Below are positions 15,803 to 24,000 of a stretch of 30,501 bases of DNA, piece by piece (within the stretch, counting starts at the first letter, position 1; each line of letters begins with the position of its first letter). A model generated the notes under the pieces. That model was not told the DNA's origin and did no database searches. It worked only from the letters and a program-made list of their open reading frames with translations. The DNA is taken from assembly GCA_002501065.1 (NCBI GenBank), contig DLRK01000133.1, forward strand, positions 1 to 30,501, written 5' to 3'. Position numbers and translations under genes: made by a program. Source of the DNA: Akkermansiaceae bacterium UBA7890. Its GTDB lineage: Bacteria > Verrucomicrobiota > Verrucomicrobiia > Verrucomicrobiales > Akkermansiaceae.

Positions 15803-18800
15803 TCACCCGGCCTCCTCGAGCGCCTTGGCAATGCGTTTCTCACTCACCCGCATTTCGCGTGGTTGACCCGGGGCAAACTGTGCCAGGCGCAGCTCCTCAA
15901 GCATCCATCCAATCTTCCAGAAGCGCACCGCCTCCGGGTGCTCCATCCATCGAGCGATCCATCGTTGCCAAAGGGGCATGAGACGTTCCCGCTTTTCCTC
16001 GTCACGCACAAGCGGCTGACTCTCCAGGCGGGAAAGACGCTCTTCAATCCCCAGGAAGTAACGCTGATAGCGCTTCATGCGGGAGAAGCCGGCCTTCCAT
16101 GCAAAGCCTGACTGCCACAACCAGGAAATCTCCTCATCGAGATCCTCTACCACTTCTCCGAGGTGTCGATCCTGACGATTCCGCTCCATCCAGTCCGAGA
16201 CCCGGCGGTAACTCTCGACCGCTTCCTCCATTCCTTCACACACAGCCTGGGCACACTCAAAAAGTCGTCCTTTTCCCTCGACCGACGCCGCCGCGAATTC
16301 CTCACCCGAACGGACCTGCCCCCCCATCGCTCCCTCCGCCGCACAACGCACCAGATCATCCACCGGATCTTCCCCTGCGCTCAGGACTGAAGCGTAGAGC
16401 CGGGAGGTGGGCCCCATCGGAAACTGCCGTCGCACGAAACCGACCTGCTCGTATTGTTCGAGGAGAAACAACCGCACACAGCCCGCCCGATGGCTCTCCT
16501 GCGCTTCCTCCTCTTCCAGGAAGGCCCGCATCCCAACGGTTTCCCCCTCATCCACCAGTCCGGGAAAGATCGGATCCAGTCCCCCGTCTCCACCCGGGGC
16601 GGGGGCAACCTGCACCGGAACTTCACCGAAACTCCACACCTCCCCACCTGTCATCTCCCACTCCAGGTTGGCGGCCTCTTCCCTTCTCTCCCGCAACACC
16701 CCGGCCAGACGGTCCCTGATGGCCCGCACATCCTCCCCCAGCGCCAGTTCCTCGCCCTCTTCACCATCAACGCGCAACTTGGGACGCAACTGCGGAGGCA
16801 ACCGCTCCGGATTGAAATGACTTTCCTCGATGCTGTGCCCGGAGCGCTCGGAGAGAAACTCCGCCAGAGCGGCCGTCAGTTCGCAGCGGGGTTCCCACCC
16901 CTCCCAAAGATCGAGAAAGTCGACCAGCGCCTCCGCGATGGGAAAGCATGCCTGCCGCTGCCACTTGGGCAGGGAACGGATGAGCAGCTCCACCCGCTCC
17001 TCCAGAATTCCGGCTACCCCCCAGCTGATGAGATGGGACGGGAAGAGGGCAAGATCATCGATCCCGATCTCAATGGTGACCCCGTCATCGGGCGCCTCGG
17101 GATCGCTGCGATAGGCCACCCGGTAACTCTTGTCGCCATGCTGCAGATGATCCGGAAAAAGGGCCAACTCCTCTGCAATCTCCTCCCAGATCACATCGGT
17201 GAGGCGAATCATCAGGCGCTCTTCATTACGATCGGCCAGACGCCAGCGATGGAAAGCCTTCGCGGTGGAGATGGCGCCCGGGATGCGCTCGAAGAAAAAA
17301 TCGAAAGCCCCTTCGTCAGACCAGAGCCCTCCCACCCGGCGTAACTTGTGTTCGGATCGTTCCACTTCGCGCTTCACGGCCCGGAGCTGATCCTGGTAGT
17401 CGCAGCGCGCGTGGAGACCCTCTTCCAGGATGGCTTCCCGGACGAAAACCTCATGCGCAGCCTTCGGATCGACCCGGCCATAGTGCACTCGCCGTTCAGG
17501 AATGAGAGTCAACCCCCCGCACCGGACGGTTTCGATTCCGTAAACTGCTCCCTGCTGTTCATCCCACGAGGGCGAGTGAAAGTGGCTCCTGCACAATTGC
17601 GGCGCCACCTCCTCCACCCAAAGCGGGGAAATGGCAGCCACCTTGCGGGCCCACAGGCGTGAGGTTTCCACCAGGTCGAAGCCCAGCACCCATTCCGGCC
17701 GCTTCTTCCCGAAGAGGACCGAACCCGGGAAAACCGCGAAGTTCCGGTTGGCGGTGCCCCGGTAGCAACGCTTCTCCTTCTCCCACACGCCAATCTGCCG
17801 GGGCATGCCGGTCAGGATGGCCTTGTGAATCTCATTCACATCTCCCCACTCACCCCGCTCCCCGGGAAGGGCCCGTGGACGTTTGCCATATTGTTCGCGC
17901 ATGAGTCGGCCCAACTCCCTGGCCACCTGATCCCATTCCAGGACGCGACGCACGTTGAGGAACTTCTTCTCGCAGAAACGCCGGAGCTGGTTGCGCTGCC
18001 AGCGTTGGTTGTCCCTGCGAAACTCGCGCAGGGAGTGCCAGATATTGAGAAGACTCATGAAGTCCGAGTCCGGTTCCTCGAAGGAGGAATGCGCCTCATC
18101 CGCCTGGCTCTCCTTTTCCGGAGGCCTCTCCCGCACATCCATCACACTGAGTCCTGCCACGATGATGAGAACCTCCCCCAGCACCTTCCGGTGGTGTGCT
18201 TCCAGCAGCATGCGACCCAGGCGCGGATCGAGCGGCAGCCGCGCCAGGCTCCGCCCGACCTCGGTGAGTTCGCCCTGCCGGGAATCGAGCGCCCCCACTT
18301 CCTCAAGGGTGCGGAAGCCCTCCGTCAACGCGCGCGGGGAGGGTGGATCCAGAAAGGGAAACTCCCGTACGTCGCCCAGCCGCAGGGCCTTCATCCGCAG
18401 CACCACCCCCGCCAGCGAGGACCGCCGGATCTCCGGATCGGTGAACTCAGGGGCCTGCTCCAGATCAAACTCGTCGTAGAGCCGCACGCACACGCCCTCC
18501 CGCACCCGACCGCAACGGCCCCGTCGTTGCCGGGCACTGGCCTGCGAGATCTGCTCGATCTGCAGACGCTGCACCTGCCGCCCCGGATTGAAGCGGCTGA
18601 TGCGTGCCAGCCCGCTGTCCACCACATAGACGATCCCCGGGATGGTGAGCGAGGTTTCCGCCACGTTGGTTGCCAGCACCACCCGCCGCTGGCTGCTCGA
18701 CTGGAAGACACGCTGTTGCTGAGCCAGGCTCAATCGTGCAAAGACCGGCAGAATCTCGGTCGCGGACAACCCATGTCCCTCCAGCAATTTCGCACACTCA

Positions 18801-19519
18801 CGAATCTCCCGTTCCCCCGGAAGAAAGACCAGGATGTCGCCCCGCCCATCCATCTCCGTGATCCACTCTACCGCCCGTAGCACGTGATGGCGCAGTTCCT
18901 CGTCCTCGCTGCCGGGGAGAAAGTGATCCTCCACCGGATAGGTCCGCCCCTCCACCTGCACCACCGGCGCGTTCCCGTAGAACTCCGAGAACTTCCCTGC
19001 ATCCAGGGTGGCCGAACTGATCACCAGGTGCAGATCCTTTCGCTTCTCCAGCAGTCGGCGCAGATAACCCAGCAGAAAGTCGATATTGAGGGACCGCTCG
19101 TGCGCCTCATCGATGATGAGGGTGTCATACTGACGAAGCGCACGGTCCCCCTGTGTCTCCGCCAGCAGGATCCCATCGGTCATGAACTTGATCGCGGTTG
19201 CTTCACTCACCTTCTCGGCGAAGCGCACCTGGTAACCCACCAGGCTGCCCTCCACGACCTGCATCTCTTCCGCAACCCGCCGCGCCACACTGGTGGCGGC
19301 GAGGCGCCGGGGCTGGGTGCAACCGATACGCCCGGCGCGCAGCCCGGGGCCACCCGCCAGCCGCTCCTGCGCCAGCTCCAGGGCCATCTTGGGAAGCTGG
19401 GTGGTCTTCCCACTCCCCGTCTCCCCCACCACCACGACCACCCGGCTCGAGCGCATTGCGTCGAGGATCTCCTCCCGTCGCCGCGAGACGGGAAGGTCCG
19501 GGTAATCCCAATCAGGCAC
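15803..19519 (-). CDS. hrpA: ATP-dependent RNA helicase HrpA (DEAH box)
   Basis: The product is 1238 residues, close to the usual HrpA length of about 1300. The helicase core shows Walker A GETGSGKTT (32-40), CTQPRRLAA (motif Ia), DEAH (137-140), SAT (169-171), VLATNVAETSLTIPGI and QRRGRCGR (motif VI). The winged-helix and OB-fold sections and the long DUF3418-type C-terminus follow. HrpA unwinds RNA and is linked to resolving stalled ribosomes in other bacteria. Compared with E. coli HrpA the N-terminus is short, beginning just before the first helicase motif. The start is a GTG at 19519; a stop codon about 35 bases upstream excludes much extension and no Shine-Dalgarno is evident. It sits between the antiporter gene and the exported protein gene, all on the minus strand, but with gaps of 102 and 215 bases, so it is probably transcribed alone. 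Confidence 0.95.
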   Translation of the reverse strand: MPDWDYPDLPVSRRREEILDAMRSSRVVVVVGETGSGKTTQLPKMALELAQERLAGGPGLRAGRIGCTQPRRLAATSVARRVAEEMQVVEGSLVGYQVRFAEKVSEATAIKFMTDGILLAETQGDRALRQYDTLIIDEAHERSLNIDFLLGYLRRLLEKRKDLHLVISSATLDAGKFSEFYGNAPVVQVEGRTYPVEDHFLPGSEDEELRHHVLRAVEWITEMDGRGDILVFLPGEREIRECAKLLEGHGLSATEILPVFARLSLAQQQRVFQSSSQRRVVLATNVAETSLTIPGIVYVVDSGLARISRFNPGRQVQRLQIEQISQASARQRRGRCGRVREGVCVRLYDEFDLEQAPEFTDPEIRRSSLAGVVLRMKALRLGDVREFPFLDPPSPRALTEGFRTLEEVGALDSRQGELTEVGRSLARLPLDPRLGRMLLEAHHRKVLGEVLIIVAGLSVMDVRERPPEKESQADEAHSSFEEPDSDFMSLLNIWHSLREFRRDNQRWQRNQLRRFCEKKFLNVRRVLEWDQVARELGRLMREQYGKRPRALPGERGEWGDVNEIHKAILTGMPRQIGVWEKEKRCYRGTANRNFAVFPGSVLFGKKRPEWVLGFDLVETSRLWARKVAAISPLWVEEVAPQLCRSHFHSPSWDEQQGAVYGIETVRCGGLTLIPERRVHYGRVDPKAAHEVFVREAILEEGLHARCDYQDQLRAVKREVERSEHKLRRVGGLWSDEGAFDFFFERIPGAISTAKAFHRWRLADRNEERLMIRLTDVIWEEIAEELALFPDHLQHGDKSYRVAYRSDPEAPDDGVTIEIGIDDLALFPSHLISWGVAGILEERVELLIRSLPKWQRQACFPIAEALVDFLDLWEGWEPRCELTAALAEFLSERSGHSIEESHFNPERLPPQLRPKLRVDGEEGEELALGEDVRAIRDRLAGVLRERREEAANLEWEMTGGEVWSFGEVPVQVAPAPGGDGGLDPIFPGLVDEGETVGMRAFLEEEEAQESHRAGCVRLFLLEQYEQVGFVRRQFPMGPTSRLYASVLSAGEDPVDDLVRCAAEGAMGGQVRSGEEFAAASVEGKGRLFECAQAVCEGMEEAVESYRRVSDWMERNRQDRHLGEVVEDLDEEISWLWQSGFAWKAGFSRMKRYQRYFLGIEERLSRLESQPLVRDEEKRERLMPLWQRWIARWMEHPEAVRFWKIGWMLEELRLAQFAPGQPREMRVSEKRIAKALEEAG

Positions 19520-19621
19520 GCGCTTGGTTCGCTTGCCCGCCGCGCAGGGTCAAGTCCCGGGACACGCAATTGTCCCATATCCTCCCCTGCTCTCCGCCCC
19601 CACGCCCTGACTACGCGAAAA

Positions 19622-21367
19622 CTACCAGGTGAGATCCTCGAAAACCTCTTCCTCCACGTAGGGAGAGACCACCGACTTGATAAGGGCCTGGCCGCTCTCC
19701 CGCTCGTCATGGAAGACATGATTGGCGCCTTCCTCCCGCAGACGGTCAACCTCCGCAGTGAACTTTGCCCGCGCGTAGACGAGCACCTCGGGATTTTGTT
19801 GGCGCGCAAGCCGCATACCGGCAATCGCGGCCTCCGCATCGGGAAAGGTGAAGGCGATACTGCGCGCACGCCTGATCCCGGCCATCTCGAGGGCTTCCGG
19901 CTGACGGGCATCAGCAAAAAGAACCATCATTCCCTGCCCGGTGAGTTCGTGCACCGTGTCCGCGTTGAGTTCGAGGACGAGGGTGGGAATACCGCACTTT
20001 TCCAGAGCGTGATGAAGGTTTCGCCCCACCGGTCCGAAGCCGCACACGATGACATGATCGCGCAGGGCCTCCCGTTCCCCTTCCGGCGTAAGTTCCACCG
20101 GACAGTTCTTCGTCTGCCCCGGCCAGCCGTAGCGTTCGAGGGCCGGGGCGAACCGGTCCGCCAGCCGTATCAGGGCGGGAACCAGTCCCATCCCGATCGC
20201 AGTTGAAACCAGGAGAACCTGCTCTACCTCGGGCCACGCATCGAAGACGCCGAAATCTGCAATACGTTCAAACAGAACGAGGGAGAACTCCCCGGTACTG
20301 GCCAGGGCCCCGGCGGTCAGGAGGCAGGGCCGCAATGCCACTCCCAGTCGCCGTGCCGCTAGGAAGGCCGCGCCGAACTTCACGGCCAGAATGACAAGGG
20401 TGGCGCTTGAAATGAGGGCCCAGTTGGCCGCCACCTCACCAAGGTCAATGAGCAGACCGATCGAGACAAAGAAGATGGTGAGGAAGAGATCCCTGAAGGG
20501 CAGGATGTCAGCCAGGACCCGGTGACTGTAAATCGACTCGCTCACCACCAACCCGGCCGCAAAGGCCCCCAGGGCGGCACTCAGGTTCAACTGCACCGCC
20601 CCGAAGGCGACCGCCGCACAGAGCCCTACCACCGTTACAGTGAAGAGCTCGCGGCTGCGCGTGCGGGCCACCGCATGCAGGATCTGCGGGATGCCGTGAC
20701 GGCTCAGGAACCAGCAGGCGGTCAGAAAAAAGGCTCCCTTCAGGACCGCGAGGACCAGTCCAGCCGCCATGCCGTTCCCTCCCTGCCCCAGGAGCGGGGG
20801 CAGCACGATCATGAAGAAAATCACCAGGAGATCCTGGAAAATGGCCACCCCCAGGGCCACGCGCGCCGCCGGACTGTCCGCCATCCCCAGGTCCTGGAAG
20901 GCCTTGATACTGACCGCTGTGCTGGAGAGAGCCACCGCTACCGCAAGCGCTATCGCCACCGGCACCTCAAACCCAAAGGCCAGGCAGGCTCCTCCTGCCC
21001 CCAACCCCACCAGCCCCACCTGCCAGCTCCCACCCACCAGAGCAACCCGCCGCAGGTGTTTCATCTCCTTGAAGGAAAACTCCAGCCCCAGGGTGAAGAG
21101 AAGCAGGATGATTCCCAGCTCCGCCAGACGATCGAGATCGCTTGAATCCGCCCCGATCCAGTCCAACACCCCGCTGTTGGCGAGAAGAACTCCACACACA
21201 AAATAACCAACCAGAAGGGACTGCCGGAAGCGCAGGAGCACCAGGGAGACGAGGACCACGCCCACCAGGACGAAAGTGAGCAACCCGAAGAGCGGGGACA
21301 CCTCCGCCCCACTCGCCAGCGGCATACCCAGGCCCTTCAACACACCGCACTCTGGGCCGATCCGCAT
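19622..21367 (-). CDS. CPA2-type monovalent cation:proton antiporter, Kef-like with TrkA-N domain
   Basis: The product is 581 residues. The first about 395 residues form 11-13 membrane segments of the CPA2 antiporter family, with LLLFTLGLEFSFKEMK, AVALSSTAVSIKAFQDLGM and ALGVAIFQDLLVI among the conserved elements, and a C-terminal cytoplasmic TrkA-N/RCK domain (from about 415) begins with HVIVCGFGPVGRNL, a Rossmann nucleotide-binding turn. Kef-type proteins export potassium in exchange for protons. In the Enterobacteria they respond to glutathione adducts; whether that holds here is unknown, since no KefF/KefG partner is adjacent. The ATG at 21367 is given; a second ATG at 21325 with GAAGG upstream is a good alternative and would remove a non-hydrophobic 14-residue extension. 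Confidence 0.9.
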   Translation of the reverse strand: MRIGPECGVLKGLGMPLASGAEVSPLFGLLTFVLVGVVLVSLVLLRFRQSLLVGYFVCGVLLANSGVLDWIGADSSDLDRLAELGIILLLFTLGLEFSFKEMKHLRRVALVGGSWQVGLVGLGAGGACLAFGFEVPVAIALAVAVALSSTAVSIKAFQDLGMADSPAARVALGVAIFQDLLVIFFMIVLPPLLGQGGNGMAAGLVLAVLKGAFFLTACWFLSRHGIPQILHAVARTRSRELFTVTVVGLCAAVAFGAVQLNLSAALGAFAAGLVVSESIYSHRVLADILPFRDLFLTIFFVSIGLLIDLGEVAANWALISSATLVILAVKFGAAFLAARRLGVALRPCLLTAGALASTGEFSLVLFERIADFGVFDAWPEVEQVLLVSTAIGMGLVPALIRLADRFAPALERYGWPGQTKNCPVELTPEGEREALRDHVIVCGFGPVGRNLHHALEKCGIPTLVLELNADTVHELTGQGMMVLFADARQPEALEMAGIRRARSIAFTFPDAEAAIAGMRLARQQNPEVLVYARAKFTAEVDRLREEGANHVFHDERESGQALIKSVVSPYVEEEVFEDLTW

Positions 21368-21393
21368 GAGCGCTCAATCCCAAAGCCGCGAAT

Positions 21394-21417
21394 GAGGTCT
21401 GTCATTCCGAAGACCTC
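21394..21417. terminator. Hairpin downstream of the znuA-like gene
   Basis: GAGGTCT (21394-21400) and AGACCTC (21411-21417) form a perfect 7-bp stem with a 10-base loop, between the stop of the metal-binding protein gene at 21467 and the start of the antiporter gene. There is no T run on either strand, so it may be a factor-dependent or mRNA-stabilising structure rather than an intrinsic terminator. Confidence 0.35.
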
Positions 21418-21466
21418 TCCGCGAGCCGTGGACCGGACGGCCAGGGCTGAGCGGGTTCGCCCGGAA

Positions 21467-22345
21467 TCACTTCTTCCCGAGAGCGGCCACAATGGTTTCC
21501 ACATTGTGGCGGAACATTTTCTCAATGGAATCGCCACCGTCGGCCATGAGGGGGCCGCCCAGCACAATACCTGCTCCCTCCGCCACCGTCTTCAGCATCT
21601 TGGGGTTTGAGCGTTGCTCCGGGAAGACGGCCTGGACCTTCTCCTTCCTGATGGCGGAGGCCACTTCCACCACAAATTTAGGGGAATCCACCCGTTCCCG
21701 ATTCAAACCCTGGACCGCAAGCATCTTCCACTTGTGCTCGTTGCAGAAATAAGCAAAGGCGGCATGGGCAGTGGCCAGGGTGCGGTGTTCCGCCGGCACC
21801 CTGTTCAGCTCCCCGACCGCCCAGAGATGCAGCCGGGAAAGTTCCTTCCGCACCACCGTGGCTCTCTTCCGGTAGAGATCCGCATGCAGCGCATCGATAC
21901 CCGCCAGCTCCCTGCGCACCCTGGTGGCCGCCCGCCGCCAGCAGTCGATGGAATGCCACCAGTGGGGATCCACCTCCTCATGCAGGTGCGTGTGGCCATC
22001 GTGATCGCAGAGAACCTCCGCCTTGAGAGTGGGAAGAGTCTCCCCGACCTCCACCACCCGGTCCGCGCCCACCGCATCCCTCAGCTTCGGGAGATAGGGT
22101 TCCAGTCCCTTGCCGCAGACAAAGTAGAGCTGGGCACCCCTGGCCTCCCGCAACTCCCTGGCCCCGGGTTCGAACTTGTGCGGGTCACCGCCCGGCCCCA
22201 TCAAGTCAACCACCTGCACCTGCTCTCCACCCACCTGCTGGACGAGATCTCCAAGAAGAGGATGCAGGACCGCCACCTTGATCTCCGCCCCCACCACGGA
22301 GGTGAAGGCAGCGAGAAGAGCGGGAACCAGGCGCCGGGGGGCCAT
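21467..22345 (-). CDS. Metal ABC transporter solute-binding protein, ZnuA-like
   Basis: The product is 292 residues, a cluster A-I solute-binding protein that captures Zn2+ (or Mn2+) in the periplasm for an ABC importer. A short signal peptide (1-20, ending VVGA) is followed by metal ligand H56 in DPHKFEP, a histidine-rich loop at 114-122 (DHDGHTHLH, a zinc-type feature), H128 in DPHWWHS, H194 in TAHAAFAYF and a late aspartate near 269-272. The His-rich loop favours zinc. The cognate ATPase and permease are not in the window, so the gene is separate from them or the system is encoded elsewhere. The start ATG at 22345 has GGAG only 2-3 bases upstream. A 21-bp palindrome lies 28 bases upstream, consistent with repression by a Fur-family regulator. 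Confidence 0.9.
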   Translation of the reverse strand: MAPRRLVPALLAAFTSVVGAEIKVAVLHPLLGDLVQQVGGEQVQVVDLMGPGGDPHKFEPGARELREARGAQLYFVCGKGLEPYLPKLRDAVGADRVVEVGETLPTLKAEVLCDHDGHTHLHEEVDPHWWHSIDCWRRAATRVRRELAGIDALHADLYRKRATVVRKELSRLHLWAVGELNRVPAEHRTLATAHAAFAYFCNEHKWKMLAVQGLNRERVDSPKFVVEVASAIRKEKVQAVFPEQRSNPKMLKTVAEGAGIVLGGPLMADGGDSIEKMFRHNVETIVAALGKK

Positions 22346-22353
22346 GGCTCCGA

Positions 22354-22376
22354 ATTAACGCCAGCAGGACGTTAAT
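22354..22376 (-). promoter_or_regulatory. Inverted repeat in the znuA-like leader
   Basis: ATTAACG (22354-22360) and CGTTAAT (22370-22376) form a perfect 7-bp inverted repeat with a 9-base spacer. It lies 9 bases upstream of the start codon and overlaps the first four bases of the operator-like palindrome. In RNA it could form a stem next to the ribosome-binding region, or at DNA level be part of a compound operator. Confidence 0.45.
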
Positions 22377-22393
22377 GCAAGTAATTTGCATTA
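22373..22393. promoter_or_regulatory. Zur/Fur-like operator palindrome
   Basis: TAATGCAA and TTGCATTA flank the 5-base centre GTAAT, giving a 21-base near-perfect dyad with ten-base arms around one central A and a single mismatched pair. The length and AT-rich ends match binding sites of Fur-family regulators (Zur, Mur, Fur). It is 28 bases upstream of the metal-binding protein gene and 103 bases upstream of lpxA. The regulator gene is not in the window. Confidence 0.6.
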
Positions 22394-22495
22394 GCTGCCT
22401 GTCCTGCCTGCCAGTCCTGGGGAAAAATTTGGTCATCCCAGCCTTTCCCCCCGCCCGCATTCACGTAGCCTTTCCCCAGCCTCCGCCCCCTCATC

Positions 22496-23269
22496 GTGAT
22501 TCATCCCACTGCCGTCGTCTCTCCCAAGGCCGAACTCGGGGCCGGGGTGGAAATTGGCCCCTACTGCGTGATCGGTGACGAGGTCCGGATCGGCGCCCGC
22601 AGCCGCCTCCACGCCCACATCGTGGTGGAGGGCCCGATCACCATCGGTGAAGACAACGAATTCCATCCCTTCTCCTCCATCGGGGCCCGGAGCCAGGACC
22701 TCAAGTATGCAGGTGAGCCAACCCACGCCCACATCGGCGACCGCAACACTTTCCGCGAGTTCGTCACGGTGCACCGGGGAACCACCCCGGAAATTCCCAC
22801 CCGCATCGGCTCCGACAACAACTTCCTCGCCTACGCCCATGTGGCCCACGATTCAGTGGTCGGAAACCACTGCATCCTCTCCAACGCCGCAACCCTGGCG
22901 GGCCATGTCACCGTGGGGGACCATGTCATCCTGTCGGGCCTGGCTGGTGTTCACCAGTTCTGCCGGGTCGGGGCCCACTCCATGATCGGTGGTTGTGCCA
23001 AGATCGTGAAGGACGTCCCCCCCTACACCATTGCCGACGGGCATCCCGCTCACCTGCGGGGACTGAACCTGGTCGGTCTTCAGCGCCGCGGCTTCACCGA
23101 AGAAGACATCCGGGCCCTCAAGACCGCCTACAAGACTCTTTTCTTAAAAAAAGAAGCTAATCTGACCTCTCAAATTGAGATCTTGAAGTCCTTGGAAGTG
23201 GCAGAAAATGAGAAAGTCCTTCAAATACTGGACTTTTTACAGTCCTCCCAGAGAGGCATTGTCCGCTAA
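22496..23269 (+). CDS. lpxA: Acyl-ACP--UDP-N-acetylglucosamine O-acyltransferase LpxA
   Basis: The product is 257 residues, the usual LpxA length. LpxA transfers a 3-hydroxyacyl chain to UDP-GlcNAc, the first step of lipid A synthesis. The N-terminal 190 residues are left-handed parallel beta-helix hexapeptide repeats (AVVSPKAELGAGVEIGPYCV and similar), with HVAHDSVVGNHCILSN containing the catalytic histidine region and LAGHVTVGDHVILSG further on. A helical C-terminal domain follows. The start is GTG at 22496, which yields the typical MIHPTA N-terminus. lpxC-fabZ lies some 18 kb away instead of next to it. The last 100 bases of the gene and the sequence after it are much more AT-rich than the neighbouring coding sequence. 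It is divergent from the metal-binding protein gene. Confidence 0.97.
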   Translation: MIHPTAVVSPKAELGAGVEIGPYCVIGDEVRIGARSRLHAHIVVEGPITIGEDNEFHPFSSIGARSQDLKYAGEPTHAHIGDRNTFREFVTVHRGTTPEIPTRIGSDNNFLAYAHVAHDSVVGNHCILSNAATLAGHVTVGDHVILSGLAGVHQFCRVGAHSMIGGCAKIVKDVPPYTIADGHPAHLRGLNLVGLQRRGFTEEDIRALKTAYKTLFLKKEANLTSQIEILKSLEVAENEKVLQILDFLQSSQRGIVR

Positions 23270-23296
23270 GCCTCTTATTTAGAGTGCTCTGCGAAC

Positions 23297-23327
23297 GAAA
23301 TGATATTTATTTTTGTAAAATCATTTC
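23297..23327 (+). terminator. AT-rich hairpin after lpxA
   Basis: GAAATGAT (23297-23304) and ATCATTTC (23320-23327) form a perfect 8-bp stem with inner TTTA/TAAA pairing possible, 27 bases past the lpxA stop. It lacks a clear GC-rich stem plus T run, so its strength as a terminator is uncertain; it could equally be a dyad protein-binding site in the promoter region of the next gene. Confidence 0.35.
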
Positions 23328-23375
23328 CGTGATATTGATATTTTGGTAATATTGATTATCGCTCAACGCCTGCTC

Positions 23376-23930
23376 ATGTTGTCCGCCCTTACCAAGCTGC
23401 CCCTACCGCTACCACCCCTGCTGGGGCTCCTCGTGGCCACGATCGTCTTTTCCGCCTCGGCCCGGGAGTCCCTGGGAGATGTCACTCCCCTGCCGGAGAA
23501 TTCTCCCTCCATCACCTGTCTGGCGCGTCCGGACATGGACGGGATCGCCACCGAGGAAACCCAGCACATCCCCCAGATGCATCAACTTCCGGACGGAACG
23601 ATCATCATCACCCTCAACTGGAACGATAACGAGGGCGAGTCGGTGGAACCGCACTCTGCCGACCTGGTCCTTACTTCCATGCCTGTTCCCGAGCCATCCT
23701 ATCCCTTTCTTGGCGCGTGCGCCGGTTGCGTCGTCCTGCTTCATCGCCGGCGCTCAATGCCCGGTGACTTCAGGCCTGCGCGCATCAGTCTTTCCGGGCT
23801 CCCCCTTGAAAGGATCTCCTCGCAGTGTTCCGCTCGGGCGCCACTTTCCAGGCAACCGGTTGGTTCCCATCGCCTGATCGCAAGGCGGTCAACCGGACGA
23901 GCGTCCCTCCGTCCCCTCCGGATCGCCTGA
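23376..23930 (+). CDS. Small PEP-CTERM-type protein with an unusual C-terminal extension
   Basis: The product is 184 residues from the ATG at 23376 (an earlier TTG is possible). A hydrophobic N-terminal segment (about 9-25) ends in SASA and acts as a signal peptide. A short acidic mature part of about 70 residues follows, then MPVPEPSYPFLGACAGCVVL and HRRR, which has all parts of a PEP-CTERM anchor: VPEP, a hydrophobic stretch and an arginine cluster. Such proteins normally stop within a few residues of the arginines because exosortase cuts at this signal, but here the frame runs on for about 60 basic, low-complexity residues. The codon after HRRR is TCA, one change from TGA, so stop-codon loss is possible. 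The upstream region is very AT-rich. Function is unknown; surface sorting is inferred. Confidence 0.55.
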   Translation: MLSALTKLPLPLPPLLGLLVATIVFSASARESLGDVTPLPENSPSITCLARPDMDGIATEETQHIPQMHQLPDGTIIITLNWNDNEGESVEPHSADLVLTSMPVPEPSYPFLGACAGCVVLLHRRRSMPGDFRPARISLSGLPLERISSQCSARAPLSRQPVGSHRLIARRSTGRASLRPLRIA

Positions 23931-23963
23931 CCCCGGGCCCCTTCCCTGCCCGCTTCCGGGAGA

Positions 23964-23981
23964 CCGGACCCGCCGGTCCGG
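23964..23981. terminator. GC-rich hairpin between convergent genes
   Basis: CCGGACC and GGTCCGG form a perfect 7-bp stem around a CGCC loop, in the 70-base gap between the plus-strand PEP-CTERM gene and the minus-strand gene ending at 24001. It could end transcription from both sides, but no T run follows on either strand. Confidence 0.4.
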
Positions 23982-24000
23982 GTATCAACGCAAGGCGTCC

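Noticed and set aside
18884..20206. 440-codon plus-strand open frame
   Set aside because: It spans the hrpA/antiporter junction in antisense; both opposite-strand genes are certain.
22417..22479. Inverted pair CTGGGGAAA / TTTCCCCAG and repeated AGCCTTTCCCC upstream of lpxA
   Set aside because: The arms are 45 bases apart in low-complexity C-rich sequence and give no convincing regulatory structure.
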